A stretch of 64,000 bases of DNA from Spiroplasma phoeniceum P40 (GTDB lineage Bacteria > Bacillota_I > Bacilli_A > Mycoplasmatales > Mycoplasmataceae), in contig NZ_CP031088.1 in the NCBI RefSeq assembly GCF_003339775.1, positions 62,001 through 126,000 of the forward strand, read 5' to 3'. The position numbers and the translations under genes are program-made. A model generated the notes under the pieces. The model had not been told where the DNA came from and searched no databases. It saw only the letters and a program-made list of their open reading frames with translations. Positions 1 to 8,418 of the stretch are shown here, one piece after another. The number at the start of each line of letters is the position of its first letter. The stretch's first letter is position 1.

Positions 1-138
1 TTGAAAATCTTCTTTATATAATATTTGTTGTTTTAATTCTGTAAGTTCTTCTTTAAGTACATCATTATCACAAAATAAACAATAATCAGAGTTAATTTGA
101 TTAACAGGGCATTGACATTTTTTACAATATTTTGCCAT
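1..138 (-). CDS. zinc-ribbon/coiled-coil small protein, 3' end cut by window edge
   Basis: The visible 46 residues start MAKYCKKCQC and carry two CxxC-type pairs (KYCKKCQC and YCLFC), as in a zinc ribbon, followed by a Lys/Glu-rich helix (LKEELTELKQQ). A GAGGAG ribosome-binding site lies just upstream. The helix matches the protein at 39,821-40,120, where it is followed by a second Cys cluster, so this gene probably continues the same way beyond the window. It belongs to a minus-strand run of microgenes. Function unknown. Confidence 0.6.
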   Translation of the reverse strand, partial: MAKYCKKCQCPVNQINSDYCLFCDNDVLKEELTELKQQILYKEDFQ

Positions 139-153
139 TATTTATCCTCCTCA

Positions 154-360
154 CTAGCAATATGAAATAAGGCAATTAGCACATACATAATGCAATTTAG
201 CTTTAAAATTTTGTCTTAATTCTCTAGCAGAACATTCGCTAACAATAAAATCAATTTCTTTTTGTGTATATCTTTCATCTGAAAAAGACCAATAATAACC
301 ATCATAAGGAATATTAAATCCGTCTTCTTGACAATCTTCACAATATTTTCTTTTTCCCAT
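154..360 (-). CDS. 68-aa Cys-rich hypothetical protein
   Basis: Starts MGKRKYCEDCQEDG and ends CANCLISYC, so CxxC pairs sit at both termini, which suggests a small zinc-binding fold. The start overlaps the stop of the upstream pentapeptide gene in a TAATG junction, with an AAGGAGG site ahead of it, so the two are translationally coupled. Function unknown; inferred to be part of the accessory microgene operon. Confidence 0.6.
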   Translation of the reverse strand: MGKRKYCEDCQEDGFNIPYDGYYWSFSDERYTQKEIDFIVSECSARELRQNFKAKLHYVCANCLISYC

Positions 361-668
361 TATTCATCCTCCTTAATAACAGTTAATTGGTCTAATTGTT
401 TTTTTGTAATTCTAGCACCTAATAAACAAGCATTTTCTAAATTAGCACCTACTAAACAAGCATTTTCTAAATTAGCACTTCGTAAATTAGCATATTCTAA
501 ATTAGCACATCATAAATCAGCACATCATAAATCAGTACCTTGTAAATTAGCACTTCGTAAATAAGCACCTCGTAAATCTAATGTTTTAATTGCTAAATAT
601 TTACTGATTTGATTTTGTTCAACATCAATTCCTGTTAAATCTTTAATTAAATCTTGTAATGTTTTCAT
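360..668 (-). CDS. pentapeptide-repeat protein
   Basis: 102 aa. The N-terminus MKTLQDLIKDLTGI is shared with copies at 40,120 and 51,870. The middle has about ten A(D/N)Lxx-type pentapeptides (for example CANLEYANLRSANLENACL), which predict a right-handed quadrilateral beta helix. The C-terminus ends ITKKQLDQLTVIKEDE. Two repeats contain TGA-coded Trp (LWCADLWCANL), so code 4 is required. Pentapeptide proteins include DNA mimics that act on gyrase, but nothing here shows that activity. Coupled to its neighbours by TAATG. Confidence 0.85.
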
Positions 669-669
669 T

Positions 670-807
670 TTATAATTCCTCCAAATTCTTTTCTGCAATT
701 AAAGTATCAATATAGTCATAAGCACTTTCTTCTGAATGACATTCTTCTAATGCTTCATTAAATAAATCTTCTTTTGTGTAAACTTTGCCATCTTCATCTT
801 TTCACAT
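670..807 (-). CDS. 45-aa acidic hypothetical protein (MWKDEDGK family)
   Basis: MWKDEDGKVYTKEDLF..., with Trp2 coded by TGA. A close homologue at 51,731-51,868 also lies directly before a pentapeptide gene, so the pair is a conserved unit. The protein is very acidic and probably helical. The stop lies one base before the next start. Function unknown; conservation in two places argues that it is a real gene. Confidence 0.65.
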
Positions 808-808
808 A

Positions 809-1144
809 TTATTTATTCTCCTTTAATATAAGTTCTAATAATTTAATAGTTTTTTTATGATTTTCAATGCTTTCAGTATATGGTTTACACATATTTAAAC
901 TTTTTTTAAGATATCCATTAAGATTTTCAATGCTTTTTTCCCTATTTTTTATTAATTCATTTATTGATACATAGTCGTCGCTACTTGATATTTCTAACAA
1001 GAAATTACCATCATTATCAATAATATTAATAGCGGTATCTTTATTTTGTTCTTGTGATGAAATTTTATAGCAGTACTCATCATCTAATTTATTAATAATT
1101 TCTTTTTGAAATTCTGATAATTGTAAATTTCTAATTTCTTTCAT
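809..1144 (-). CDS. 111-aa hypothetical protein
   Basis: MKEIRNLQLSEFQKEI..., hydrophilic, with a helical C-terminal half (LIKNREKSIENLNGYLKKSL) that could form a coiled coil. An AAGGAGATAAATAAT leader precedes the ATG. It follows the upstream gene without a gap and belongs to the microgene operon. No family recognised. Confidence 0.55.
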   Translation of the reverse strand: MKEIRNLQLSEFQKEIINKLDDEYCYKISSQEQNKDTAINIIDNDGNFLLEISSSDDYVSINELIKNREKSIENLNGYLKKSLNMCKPYTESIENHKKTIKLLELILKENK

Positions 1145-1145
1145 A

Positions 1146-1316
1146 TTATTTATCTCCTTGTCATTTAATATTTTCGTTTTCTAAATCAATAATGGTTGTT
1201 AATCATTCATTTTCATTTTCAACACTAGCAGTAATTTTTGCTTCTTTTAATGTATAAAACGATTTAGTTAGAACTTCATTTTCAAATTTCATTACTAATA
1301 AGTATCTTTTTTCCAT
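1146..1316 (-). CDS. 56-aa hypothetical protein (MxKRYLL family)
   Basis: MEKRYLLVMKFENEVLTKSFYTLKEAK..., ending IKWQGDK. It is homologous to the 52-aa protein at 34,336-34,494 and to a frameshifted copy at 51,517-51,716. That comparison fixes this start, even though it overlaps the upstream gene by 53 nt. A GAGGAAATAAATT site precedes it. The pattern (strand, helix, Trp) looks like a small alpha/beta fold. Function unknown. Confidence 0.6.
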
Positions 1317-1521
1317 AATTTATTTCCTCCGAATATTCTTTTATAGTTATGCCACTATGTCTATGTTCCGTAATGCCACAATAACTATTAAATTTAAATG
1401 TCATTTCAAAATGACCATGTATTTTAATTTTTTTTAAAGTTTCTAAGGGTTTATTTTTAATTTCATAATCACTAGGAAGGTATATTCTTCTACATTGATT
1501 ACAATGTTTATAACTTGCCAT
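1264..1521 (-). CDS. 85-aa Cys-containing hypothetical protein
   Basis: MASYKHCNQCRRIYLPSDYE..., with an N-terminal CxxC. Under code 4 the frame reads through two TGA codons to a TAA at 1264-1266. The 53-nt overlap with the next gene is long but both frames look real. Function unknown. Confidence 0.5.
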
Positions 1522-1530
1522 TTTTTTCTC

Positions 1531-1650
1531 CTAATTCTTTCTAGTATTTAATGCTCAATGTTCATCAGTAATTTCATCTTTTGAAACTAGATAACTTCTA
1601 AGCATTAATTCATTTATTTTTTTGATGGTTTTTTTATTTAACTTTTTCAT
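1531..1650 (-). CDS. 39-aa basic hypothetical protein
   Basis: MKKLNKKTIKKINELMLRSY..., ending DEHWALNTRKN (Trp = TGA). Near-identical proteins occur at 39,715-39,837, and a decayed one lies at 34,508-34,634, so this microprotein is conserved across the cassettes. Its ATG lies a few bases after the stop of the membrane-protein gene, which itself ends in an AGGAGG that serves as this gene's ribosome-binding site. Confidence 0.6.
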
Positions 1651-1652
1651 CT

Positions 1653-2192
1653 TTACCTCCTTAAATTTCCTTGGTTAATTTTTTTTATTATTTTGATACT
1701 TAATAAATAAAAAGTTGGTAAGCATATTGTGTTTACAATTAAAACTCCGATTATTATTTGTTCTATATTTAAAATTCCAAGATTTAATCAAAAAAGTATA
1801 AAATCAATTGGAAAATAAATTATTAAATTTATTAATAATAGTAGGATAATTTTTCAGAAATTATGACATTTTATTAAATAAATAATCCTTAATAAAATTG
1901 CTAATAAACCAGTTCCTAAATTTCAACATAATGATCCTAGCGTAAAACCTCATAATGATAAATCAACTAATAAATGACCAACAAAACCAATAAATAAACA
2001 TCAATATCAATTTAAAATAAAAGTACTAATAAAAACTGGAATTAAAAATAATGGAATTGATGTTCTTAAAATAATTTGTATTCGCATTACTTGGGATAAT
2101 ACAACCATCATCGCAATTAAAACTGCTATATAATTTATGTTTTTAATTAATAAAAAATAATTATTGTTTTTGCATTTTTTTATATTTAGCAT
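1653..2192 (-). CDS. polytopic membrane protein, possible ECF transporter S component
   Basis: About 179 aa with five or six hydrophobic helices. A single open frame exists only under code 4. The pattern AVLIAMMVVLSQVMRIQ, then RTSIPLFLIPVF, a long Gly-containing helix (FIGFVGHLLVDLSLWG) and GSLCWNLGTGLLAIL recalls vitamin-uptake ECF-S subunits, which need an EcfAA'T module encoded elsewhere. The start is uncertain: MLNIKK (2192) is chosen, although the frame stays open to 2255, and the 5' end overlaps the upstream gene. The family call is by pattern only. Confidence 0.5.
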
Positions 2193-2394
2193 AACTAAGG
2201 CCCAATTTTTTAGCTTGTCGTTTATCTTTTTGTTTTTGTTTATATTCTTCATCAATTAAATTAATGTTGTTTAATAATTCTGTTTTTTGTAAGTCAGACA
2301 AACCACAATTAGATAATGCAATTAAATAAAGTTTTTGTTTTTCTTGTTCTAATTCTATTTTTTCTAACTTAGTCAAAATTGAAGCAATATTCAT
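2161..2394 (-). CDS. 77-aa charged helical protein
   Basis: MNIASILTKLEKIELEQEKQ..., almost wholly charged helix with a Lys/Gln-rich tail (KQKQKDKRQAKKLG). A GAGAAAGGAAAG ribosome-binding site precedes the ATG. It lies between the methyltransferase and the membrane protein. The composition suggests a coiled coil or a nucleic-acid-binding tail. No function recognised. Confidence 0.6.
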   Translation of the reverse strand: MNIASILTKLEKIELEQEKQKLYLIALSNCGLSDLQKTELLNNINLIDEEYKQKQKDKRQAKKLGLSYAKYKKMQKQ

Positions 2395-2411
2395 TTTTTC
2401 TTTCCTTTCTC

Positions 2412-3143
2412 TTAAAATTCAAATTTAAACTGAATATCTTTTAATCTTTTTTTAATTATTTTGTAATATTCATTATTTATTTCACAACCCAATCACTTTC
2501 GTTTTAATTGTTCACAAGCATACGCGGTTGTGCCACTTCCCATAAAACAATCTAAAATTAAATCATTTTCTTTACTATATTTACTAATTAATCGATTAAA
2601 TATATATAATGGTTTTTCTGTTGGGTGTCTCGTTAATTTTTTTCCGATTGAATAATTAAAAATTGTTTTTTTACTTTCATAATCATTTTTATAATTCGGA
2701 ATTCGATGTTTTTTAGAATAAATTATCATACAATATTCTTTATCTTGATAAATATGATTATTAGTTGGCATTGGATTTGTTTTGTTTCAAAGGATAAAAT
2801 CATAAAGCATATCTTTTTTACGAACTCAATCTAAATAATCTATAATTTGTTGTCTATTCATTCAAATTAACATAAATTTATTTTTTGAAATTCGATAAAA
2901 CTCATCTAAATAAGTATTTATATCAAATGAATTATGTAAATTATTATCATAGATAGCATTAATATATTTATTTATGCTTTTGGTTATATTGCTTTTTTCA
3001 TTTTTTTGTTCGTTTTCTCTTTTTGATAAATTATATAAATAGGGCGGATCAGTTAATATTAAATCAACGCTATCGTTTTCTAATGTCTTTATAAATTCCA
3101 AAGCATCTCCATTTATTAATTTTCCTAAATTTGTTTTAAACAT
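2412..3143 (-). CDS. DNA methyltransferase, N6-adenine/N4-cytosine type, beta-class order
   Basis: 243 aa when UGA is read as Trp. Catalytic motif IV is DPPY at residues 32-35 (DLILTDPPYLYN), preceded by KLINGDALEFI. The SAM-binding motif lies at the C-terminal end (LDCFMGSGTT). Motif IV before motif I is the beta-class arrangement seen in HinfI/CcrM-type enzymes. The TRD would be the central 100 residues, including the RHPTEKP segment typical of motif X. No restriction gene adjoins, so it looks like an orphan methylase of the mobile element. A decayed relative lies at 62,184-62,961. Confidence 0.85.
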
Positions 3144-3295
3144 TTTTTCACCCTTTGCCTTTCGCTTCACTTTAAAGGTGAACGCAGGCACTATACTATT
3201 GTGTTTTAAAATATGCAGTGAGCTTTATATGTTATGTCTATTTAATATATAATCTTAAAACTTTGTATATTATTTAAAACTTTTTTGGGAATATT
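3144..3295. other. intergenic stretch upstream of the methylase
   Basis: Contains a small GC-richer patch at about 3,163-3,190 with a short imperfect inverted repeat around TTTCGCTTCACTTTAAAGG, then AT-rich sequence. No gene seen. It is probably the junction between the accessory cassette and the plectrovirus fragment. Confidence 0.3.
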
Positions 3296-3730
3296 TTAAT
3301 TTAAACTTTTTAAGTCTTTAATTAATTGTTCTTTTTTTTCAACACTTAAATTTGTTAAATTATTTTTATTTGTTTTTACTTTTTTAGGTTCACTTGAAAA
3401 TAATGCTTTTTTCATATTAGTAGAGTAATTTTGTTTATATTGATTATATAAATTAATTAATTCCGTTCCAGTTAAACTCTTTCAAATATTACGCTTTAAA
3501 TTTTCATCATATTTTAGAATAGGATAAGAATTATCATAAATTAAACCGATTGCTACTTGATTACAATTTTTTTCACTCTGATAAATAAACTTATTACTCA
3601 ATCAAAAACCAATATGACGATTATGATTAGGTAAATTTATAAAACTTGCTTTTTCTGTTGCAAAAGATATAAAATTCTTACTAATAAAACAATTTTCTAT
3701 ATTCTTATTTTTCTTAACAAAATTAATCAA
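3296..3730 (-). CDS. plectrovirus-type 144-aa protein (xNFVKKN family)
   Basis: Reads (M)[19 protein letters not shown]... with a conserved [17 protein letters not shown] block and a Lys-rich C-terminus. Homologues are intact at 30,819-31,259 and truncated at 23,037-23,258. All three begin at TTG 9-10 nt after a GGAG-like site, so TTG 3730-3728 is taken as the start; it overlaps the upstream gene by 8 nt. Known from context as part of an SpV1-like phage; biochemical role unknown. The frame looks intact. Confidence 0.65.
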
Positions 3731-3992
3731 TTTTATCAAAATCTTTCTTTTTTTTACTTTCTTCTATTGTTCTTTTAAATTCTTTAATTTGTGATATATG
3801 CTTTTTAACTTCATAAAATAAAATAATAAATAATAAAAATAAATGTAAAGAAAGAAATAAAATATCGTATATTGTTCTTTTATTTGAAATAAAACCGAAA
3901 ATAATTAAAATAAAACTAATTAAAGATAAAAAATATACAAAAGAATATAATAAATTATTAATAATAAACTGTTTTTTATTTTGTTTTTTCAT
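3723..3992 (-). CDS. plectrovirus-type 89-aa membrane protein
   Basis: [21 protein letters not shown]..., with two hydrophobic helices and a basic tail ([15 protein letters not shown]). It has the same position and architecture as the 113-aa protein at 30,485-30,826, which is also followed by the xNFVKKN gene. A TTAGGAGG site precedes it. Probably a phage inner-membrane protein. Confidence 0.6.
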   Translation of the reverse strand: MKKQNKKQFIINNLLYSFVYFLSLISFILIIFGFISNKRTIYDILFLSLHLFLLFIILFYEVKKHISQIKEFKRTIEESKKKKDFDKID

Positions 3993-4018
3993 TAGTTAAA
4001 ACCTCCTAACTAAATATT

Positions 4019-4283
4019 TGTTTAATAAACATTGTTATATTTAATGTTTATCTATTGTTTTTTTTAATGTTTTTATATTGTTTATCTATAGTTTATTTAT
4101 TGTTTAATAAACATTGTTATATTTAATGTTTATCTATTGTTTTTTTTAATGTTTTTATATTGTTTATCTATTGTTTATTTATTGTTTAATAAACATTGTT
4201 ATATTTAATGTTTATCTATTGTTTTTTTTAATGTTTTTATATTGTTTATCTATTGTTTATTTATTGTTTAATAAACATTGTTA
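4019..4283. repeat. 82-bp tandem repeat with palindromic iteron
   Basis: The unit is 82 bp and starts with the perfect palindrome TGTTTAATAAACA, at 4019, 4101, 4183 and 4265, so there are three complete units plus the start of a fourth. The copies are nearly identical. The array lies immediately upstream of the leftward plectrovirus genes. Non-tandem versions of the same region at 22.9-23.03 kb and 30.3-30.47 kb keep only scattered TGTTTATT motifs and one palindrome (TGTTTATTAAACA). It looks like replication or transcription iterons. Confidence 0.75.
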
Positions 4284-4434
4284 TTAACATTATTAAAAAT
4301 ATAAAATAGTAAAAATTGGCACACTGAAAAATACTATTAACAAGTTTAATAAAAGAAATATAAAATTAAAATTAATAAATCAAATAACATAACTAGTGTG
4401 CCATAGATGAGTTATTCATCTTGTTATATTAGAA

Positions 4435-4680
4435 TTATTTAATTTTACTAAAAAAGATTTTTAAATACCCAGTTTTTCAATCAACTTCTATCCTTGAATT
4501 TTCCAAATTATTATAAAGTCAAATTTTTTCTTTGTTTATATACTTAATTTGATTTAATAAAACTTTGTGATTTTCACAAGTTCATAAAATTTTATTTGTT
4601 TCAAATTCTTCGGTGATAAATGATGATAATTTATAACAATTAATAACATCACATATTTTTTGTTGTTTAATAATTTTCAT
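4435..4680 (-). CDS. 81-aa CxxxxC...CxxH small protein
   Basis: MKIIKQQKICDVINCYKLSS..., with ICDVINC and WTCENHK forming a C-x4-C...C-x2-H pattern that suggests zinc binding. It ends in DWKTGYLKIF. Relatives are a frameshifted copy at 35,187-35,410 and a divergent one at 51,167-51,346 (CQRINC...CEEHW). Trp residues are TGA-coded. Function unknown. Confidence 0.6.
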
Positions 4681-4701
4681 TTTTATAAATCAAATTTAAT
4701 A

Positions 4702-4815
4702 TTAACCATAATAAATATCTTCAAATCATTCTGTTTTTCCGCGATGTTTAACTTTATGAATTCGCTTTGGCATTCCGCATTTACTGCATTTAATCATAAT
4801 GTTGATTTTTTCCAT
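4702..4815 (-). CDS. 37-aa CxxC microprotein
   Basis: MEKINIMIKCSKCGMPKRIH..., with a zinc-knuckle-like CSKCGMPKRIHKVKH. A GGAG site lies 9 nt upstream. Too short to assign. The spacing and CxxC pattern resemble the other zinc microproteins of these cassettes. Confidence 0.45.
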
Positions 4816-4829
4816 TTTTAGTTTCTCCA

Positions 4830-5127
4830 ATCTAATATTTAACGATTGATTTATTAATATAACTAAGTGAAACAAAACAAGGACAACACCTTTACTAAGT
4901 TAGTATGTGTATTATTTACTAATTTCTTAATTTAATATGGTTTTTTTCAGAAAGGAAACAACTTTTTTATTATTTTAAAAATTATAAATATATAAAGATG
5001 CTGTCCTTGTTTTGAATCAATTAGTTATTTTAGGTTTTTTCAAATAAAAAAACCATTTTAGTAAATGGTTTAATTATTCTTATTTAATTTCTTTATATTT
5101 TTATACCCTACTTTTTTTTATACAGTC
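4830..5127. other. noncoding spacer with distant inverted repeat and a terminator-like hairpin
   Basis: No gene seen. AAAACAAGGACAACA near 4,876 and TGCTGTCCTTGTTTT near 5,001 form a 15-nt inverted repeat (one mismatch) closing about 140 nt. A simple hairpin AACCATT/AATGGTT follows at about 5,052-5,072. The right end is the junction with phage sequence. Confidence 0.35.
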
Positions 5128-5129
5128 TA

Positions 5130-5864
5130 GATTATTTTTATTCTAATGTTTTAAGAGTTATATTTGATATTTCTAATTTTAGAGAATTTATTTATTTTAC
5201 ATCTAATAATGGTAATTTAGGTTTTGTGTTTTTTGTAAAAAATGGTTTTTTATTATATCCAAAATCAATGGTTTTTAATATTTTAAGATTTCCTGATACA
5301 GATATTTATTATTTAAAACCACGAGTGCAATTATATAATGCCTATACGATAAATAGTACTAATGATTATTTTTCTTATTATTCAAATTGAGATTATAAGA
5401 CTAATATTTTACCTTCTAATAATGATAAATATACTCAATCAATAAAATTATTAGATATGACAGATAGGTCAAAATATCAAGGTTTTAATTTAATTAGATT
5501 TAGTACAACTACATTAATAGAAAATAGATCTATTTCAATTAATGGTTTTAATTTTAGTCTTTATAATGCTACTGATTGAAATGGTGAATTTAATGATGGA
5601 AAAATTTGACAATTACCTTATAAAAAAGGTGCTTGATACCGTTTAGATATTCATATTGAAAATGCGGCAATTTGGATTGTAAATAATTTGCCTGGTATGA
5701 AAGAAATTTATAAATTTGTTAATGGGATAGTACATGTGTTTAGTAATGTTTCTGAATTGTTTAATAATATTGGTAATTTGTTTGCTTTTGATATTACATT
5801 TAAAATTATGTTAAGTTCTATTTTAGTTTTAGCAATGGTTAACGGACTTTTACGCTATTTTTAA
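5130..5864 (+). pseudogene. 3' fragment of plectrovirus adhesin-like gene
   Basis: 245 codons, almost base-for-base the same as the C-terminal half of the 468-aa gene at 11,272-12,678, but starting abruptly inside the reading frame (DYFYSNVLRVIF). The abrupt start shows truncation of a third tandem phage copy on the left. It retains the C-terminal hydrophobic anchor ending NGLLRYF. Not expressible as a complete protein. Confidence 0.9.
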
Positions 5865-5891
5865 TAGTAAAAATAATGTTGTTGGTAAAAA

Positions 5892-5974
5892 AAGTAAGGT
5901 GGTGTGGTGGTTTATCCACGCACCACCTTACTTAAAGGGGTAAAAGTCGCGGAGCGACTTAGGGGCGAAGCCCC
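5892..5974. repeat. plectrovirus hairpin cluster (copy 1 of 4)
   Basis: Three consecutive hairpins follow the adhesin gene: a 13-bp stem (AAGTAAGGTGGTG/CACCACCTTACTT), GTCGC-GGA-GCGAC and GGGGC-GAA-GCCCC. The last contains GCGAAGC, a mini-hairpin known to be exceptionally stable in ssDNA. The cluster recurs at 12,706, 20,894 and (inverted) 24,403. The GC-rich block is out of character for its surroundings. Likely a terminator plus a replication or packaging signal of the ssDNA phage (inference). Confidence 0.75.
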
Positions 5975-6091
5975 TTTCCTTGATTAAGTAACACAACTGT
6001 CCCAAAGGATTTTTAAGGACATTAAAAGTTTAAAAATTGACAACTAATCAAAAATAAATATAATAGAAATTAGAAATAAAAAGGAGGGAAA

Positions 6092-6370
6092 ATGATTATT
6101 TTAAAAACTATTTTAGAATTTGGAGTTGCTTTTGCAACTATTACTGGATGAAAAAAATCAGATGATTTTAGAAAAGAAATGGATGCCTTATATGCTCCGC
6201 TTAACCAAACATTAAAAAAAGATAATGAAAAATATTGAGAACAAAAATATAAAGAATTAGATGAAAAAATTAAAAATCCAATTGAAAAAAGTACTTCAAT
6301 TTCATACGATGATTTTATAGAACAAACAAAAGCAAAAATTCAAGGTAATAATAATACTGAGGATAAATAA
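6092..6370 (+). CDS. 92-aa cargo protein with N-terminal membrane segment
   Basis: MIILKTILEFGVAFATITGWKK..., one hydrophobic N-terminal helix followed by a charged helical domain (YAPLNQTLKKDNEKYWEQ). A strong AAGGAGGG site precedes it. It occupies the slot between the hairpin cluster and rep, which in the next phage unit holds the KAP NTPase. Trp codons are TGA. Could be an envelope-acting superinfection or immunity factor, but that is inference from position only. Confidence 0.65.
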
Positions 6371-6396
6371 AAATTAGTAAATAAATTAGAATAAAA

Positions 6397-6457
6397 AAAC
6401 ATTTATCCAAATGTTTAATGTATTCAAACCAATAAAGGTTTTCAGCCAGGAAACTTT
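6397..6457 (+). promoter_or_regulatory. two hairpins in the rep leader; second loop CAGCCAG
   Basis: The first is AAACATTT-ATCC-AAATGTTT (6397-6416). The second is AAAG-G-TTTC...GAAA-CTTT (6434-6457), whose loop holds CAGCCAG at 6443-6449. Rep starts 50 nt downstream. The same stem and loop recur at 7,707-7,730, and the loop alone sits on another stem at 7,517-7,523. In the next phage unit the equivalent loops are CTTCTGAC. Likely a binding site for a phage protein or a replication signal. Confidence 0.6.
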
Positions 6458-6506
6458 AAATATAAGTAAATGTTTTTTTATTTTTGTTTTAGAAAGGAAA
6501 TAAAAA

Positions 6507-7514
6507 ATGAATGTAAATATAAATCCTTATAATCGTTTGACTGGAGAAGTTCTATACAGACCTTATATTGATAGTAGTAATTTTGTTAATCAAAAATATT
6601 ATGTTAAAAAAGTATATTATGGTCCTTATATTAAAACGATTGTATTACCGTTAGAATGTATTAATAAATTTGGTAATGGCAATCCAACTGGTATTAAAAA
6701 TACTGGTGAAAATGAAACTAAATTAGTAAATAGTCGTGTTCGTTCTCAAGCAAATTGTATTCGTAAAGCAATTCATAATTTTAGTGGTTGTAAAAATATG
6801 AGTTTTTTAACTTTAACTTATGCTGAAAATGTCCAAGATATTAAAAAAGCAAACCATCATTTTAGATTATTTATTCGAAGATTAAATTATTATTTTTCTA
6901 AATATAAAAAAAATAAATATAAAGACTTAAAATATTTAGTTGCTTATGAATATCAAAAAAAAGGAAGAATACATTTTCATATAATATTTAGTGAATATAT
7001 CCCTAATAAAGTAGTTAGAAAATGTTGACCTTATGGATATAATAAAAATTTACCAGTTAAAACTGGTACAAATGAATTTGTTAGTAAATATGTTGCTAAA
7101 TATATTGTAAAAGCACAAAGCGAAGAAAAAAGTAAAAATATTTATGACTTAAATATCAAAGCATATCGTTTTAGTACAAATTGTACTGACCCACTTATAA
7201 AGGTTGGTGTTATTGAAATGTGCGAAATGGAATTAATTGCATCTTTAAAAGGAACGAAACATAATTTTATGTTTAATAATAAAGATGGTTATTTAATGGG
7301 TGTTAGTATTGATAGTGATTGAAATAAAGATTATTTTTGACAAATGGAAGAATATGTTCCGTATGATAAAAAAATATTCCGGTTTTTTAATAAAATAACG
7401 GATATTGGCATATATAAAACACGAAAAAAATTAGATAAATACCTTAATTTAGGTAAACAAAGGTATATTAAAAAAAGTACCTTCCAAATGGAAAGTACTA
7501 ATTGTGTAGCATAG
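6507..7514 (+). CDS. HUH-type rolling-circle replication initiator (plectrovirus Rep)
   Basis: 335 aa. HUH motif 2 is visible as GRIHFHIIF, and the catalytic Tyr/Lys motif 3 as FVSKYVAKYIVKA. A conserved LTLTYAENV motif 1 lies upstream, so the three rolling-circle Rep motifs are in the usual order. An AGAAAGGAA site precedes the ATG. It nicks the phage origin and drives replication of the filamentous ssDNA genome. Intact under code 4. The C-terminus (STNCVA) differs from the copy at 14,821 because the loop motif CAGCCAG/CTTCTGAC lies across the stop. Confidence 0.85.
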
Positions 7515-7530
7515 TTCAGCCAGAACCTAT
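7511..7530 (+). promoter_or_regulatory. hairpin at rep 3' end with loop CAGCCAG
   Basis: ATAG-TT-CAGCCAG-AA-C-CTAT forms a short stem spanning the rep stop codon. The loop (7517-7523) is identical to the loops at 6443 and 7716 and differs as a set from those of the second phage unit. A poly-A tract of about 16 follows at 7,551. Confidence 0.5.
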
Positions 7531-7625
7531 ACCACATAACTAATTAAAACAAAAAAAAAAAAAAAAACAAGGTGAGTATATAAATTTATAAATAAATTTA
7601 TTTTTTGCTTTGAAATATGTACTAG

Positions 7626-7653
7626 TTGACATATTGATTTTGTTATGTAAAAT
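7626..7653 (+). promoter_or_regulatory. promoter for the phage structural operon
   Basis: TTGACA (7626-7631), a 16-nt spacer and TAAAAT (7648-7653). The same promoter lies at 15,947-15,974 in the second unit. It precedes the leader hairpin and the ssDNA-binding-like gene. Confidence 0.6.
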
Positions 7654-7691
7654 TAAATTAGAATATTATATATAACATTTAGTTATATTTA

Positions 7692-7730
7692 AGTATTCAA
7701 ACCAATAAAGGTTTTCAGCCAGGAAACTTT
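7692..7730 (+). promoter_or_regulatory. leader hairpin with loop CAGCCAG
   Basis: Repeats the sequence found ahead of rep: TATTCAAACC, then AAAG-G-TTTC, the loop CAGCCAG (7716-7722) and GAAA-CTTT. The region from 7,531 to 7,891 holds no gene apart from the poly-A tract, the promoter and this element. Confidence 0.55.
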
Positions 7731-7891
7731 AAATATAGGTAAATGTTTTTATTTTGCATTTATATTTACATTCATTTTGTATTAATTTTTTATTAAATTA
7801 GTTTTTATTTTTTAACATTTATTTTATTTAAAGTTTTAAACCTTGTGAAACCTTTATTTACATATATGTAAATGAAAGGAATTTTTTAGTT

Positions 7892-8206
7892 ATGTTTAAA
7901 GTTTATTTAAGTGATATTAAGTACAATCAAGTTATTAAAGATAAGTCAAATAAAGAAAATTATTATGATGTATATACATTTTTACGAGTTGAAGGTAAAA
8001 AAATAGTTGGTAAAGAATACCAAGATAAATGAGTTCGTAAAGATAGTGAATTTCAAAATAGTTTGCCTGAAATGATTGAAGGTAGTTTCTATAATGTAGA
8101 AATTGGTTTTAACGGTAAAATATCAAAAATATTGCCTTATGAAACCGAACAAGATTTTATTAATAAATATTCTAATAATTCAACAATAACAGAAAGCAAT
8201 AGTTAA
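7892..8206 (+). CDS. phage ssDNA-binding-like protein, 104 aa
   Basis: MFKVYLSDIKYNQVIKDKSN..., rich in alternating strands (YYDVYTFLRVEG, YNVEIGFNGKISKILP) with basic patches and an acidic/polar tail (NKYSNNSTITESNS). Its size, beta content and position right after rep parallel the gene V-type single-strand binding proteins of filamentous phages. That assignment is inference, since no diagnostic motif is visible. The second unit has a virtually identical copy. Confidence 0.5.
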
Positions 8207-8207
8207 T

Positions 8208-8339
8208 ATGCAACAACAGTTATGTATGGTTTGTATTAATGATATTGTTTGAGAAAATGGGTCTCGTTATTGTTGGAATTGTGTTAATGAAAATGTTGTT
8301 TTAATTAATCAATATTATTCTAGGTTAGATAATGACTAA
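8208..8339 (+). CDS. 43-aa zinc-finger microprotein
   Basis: MQQQLCMVCINDIVWENGSR..., with two CxxC pairs (LCMVC and YCWNC), so a four-Cys zinc ribbon is likely. It starts one base after the preceding stop, and its 3' end overlaps the next gene by 8 nt. Conserved at 16,529. Phage accessory protein of unknown role. Confidence 0.6.
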
Positions 8340-8418
8340 GAAAAAATCAGATTGTTATTTATGTAATAGACAAGATATTATTTGTCCTAAACATAAAAAA
8401 ATTATTAAGGTTAAATAA
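8332..8418 (+). CDS. 28-aa zinc-binding microprotein
   Basis: MTKKKSDCYLCNRQDIICPK..., with the Cys/His set C8, C11, C18, H21, a plausible single zinc site. It overlaps both neighbours (ATGAC; TAATG). The second unit keeps the Cys/His core but ends five residues earlier. Confidence 0.5.
   Translation: MTKKKSDCYLCNRQDIICPKHKKIIKVK

Noticed and set aside
420-600. Regular short repeats resembling a CRISPR array
   Set aside because: They are 15-nt codon repeats of the pentapeptide protein on the minus strand (A-N-L-x-x), with no spacers or leader.
4019-4283. 82-bp repeats as a CRISPR
   Set aside because: The units are contiguous and identical throughout, with no variable spacers and no cas genes in the window.
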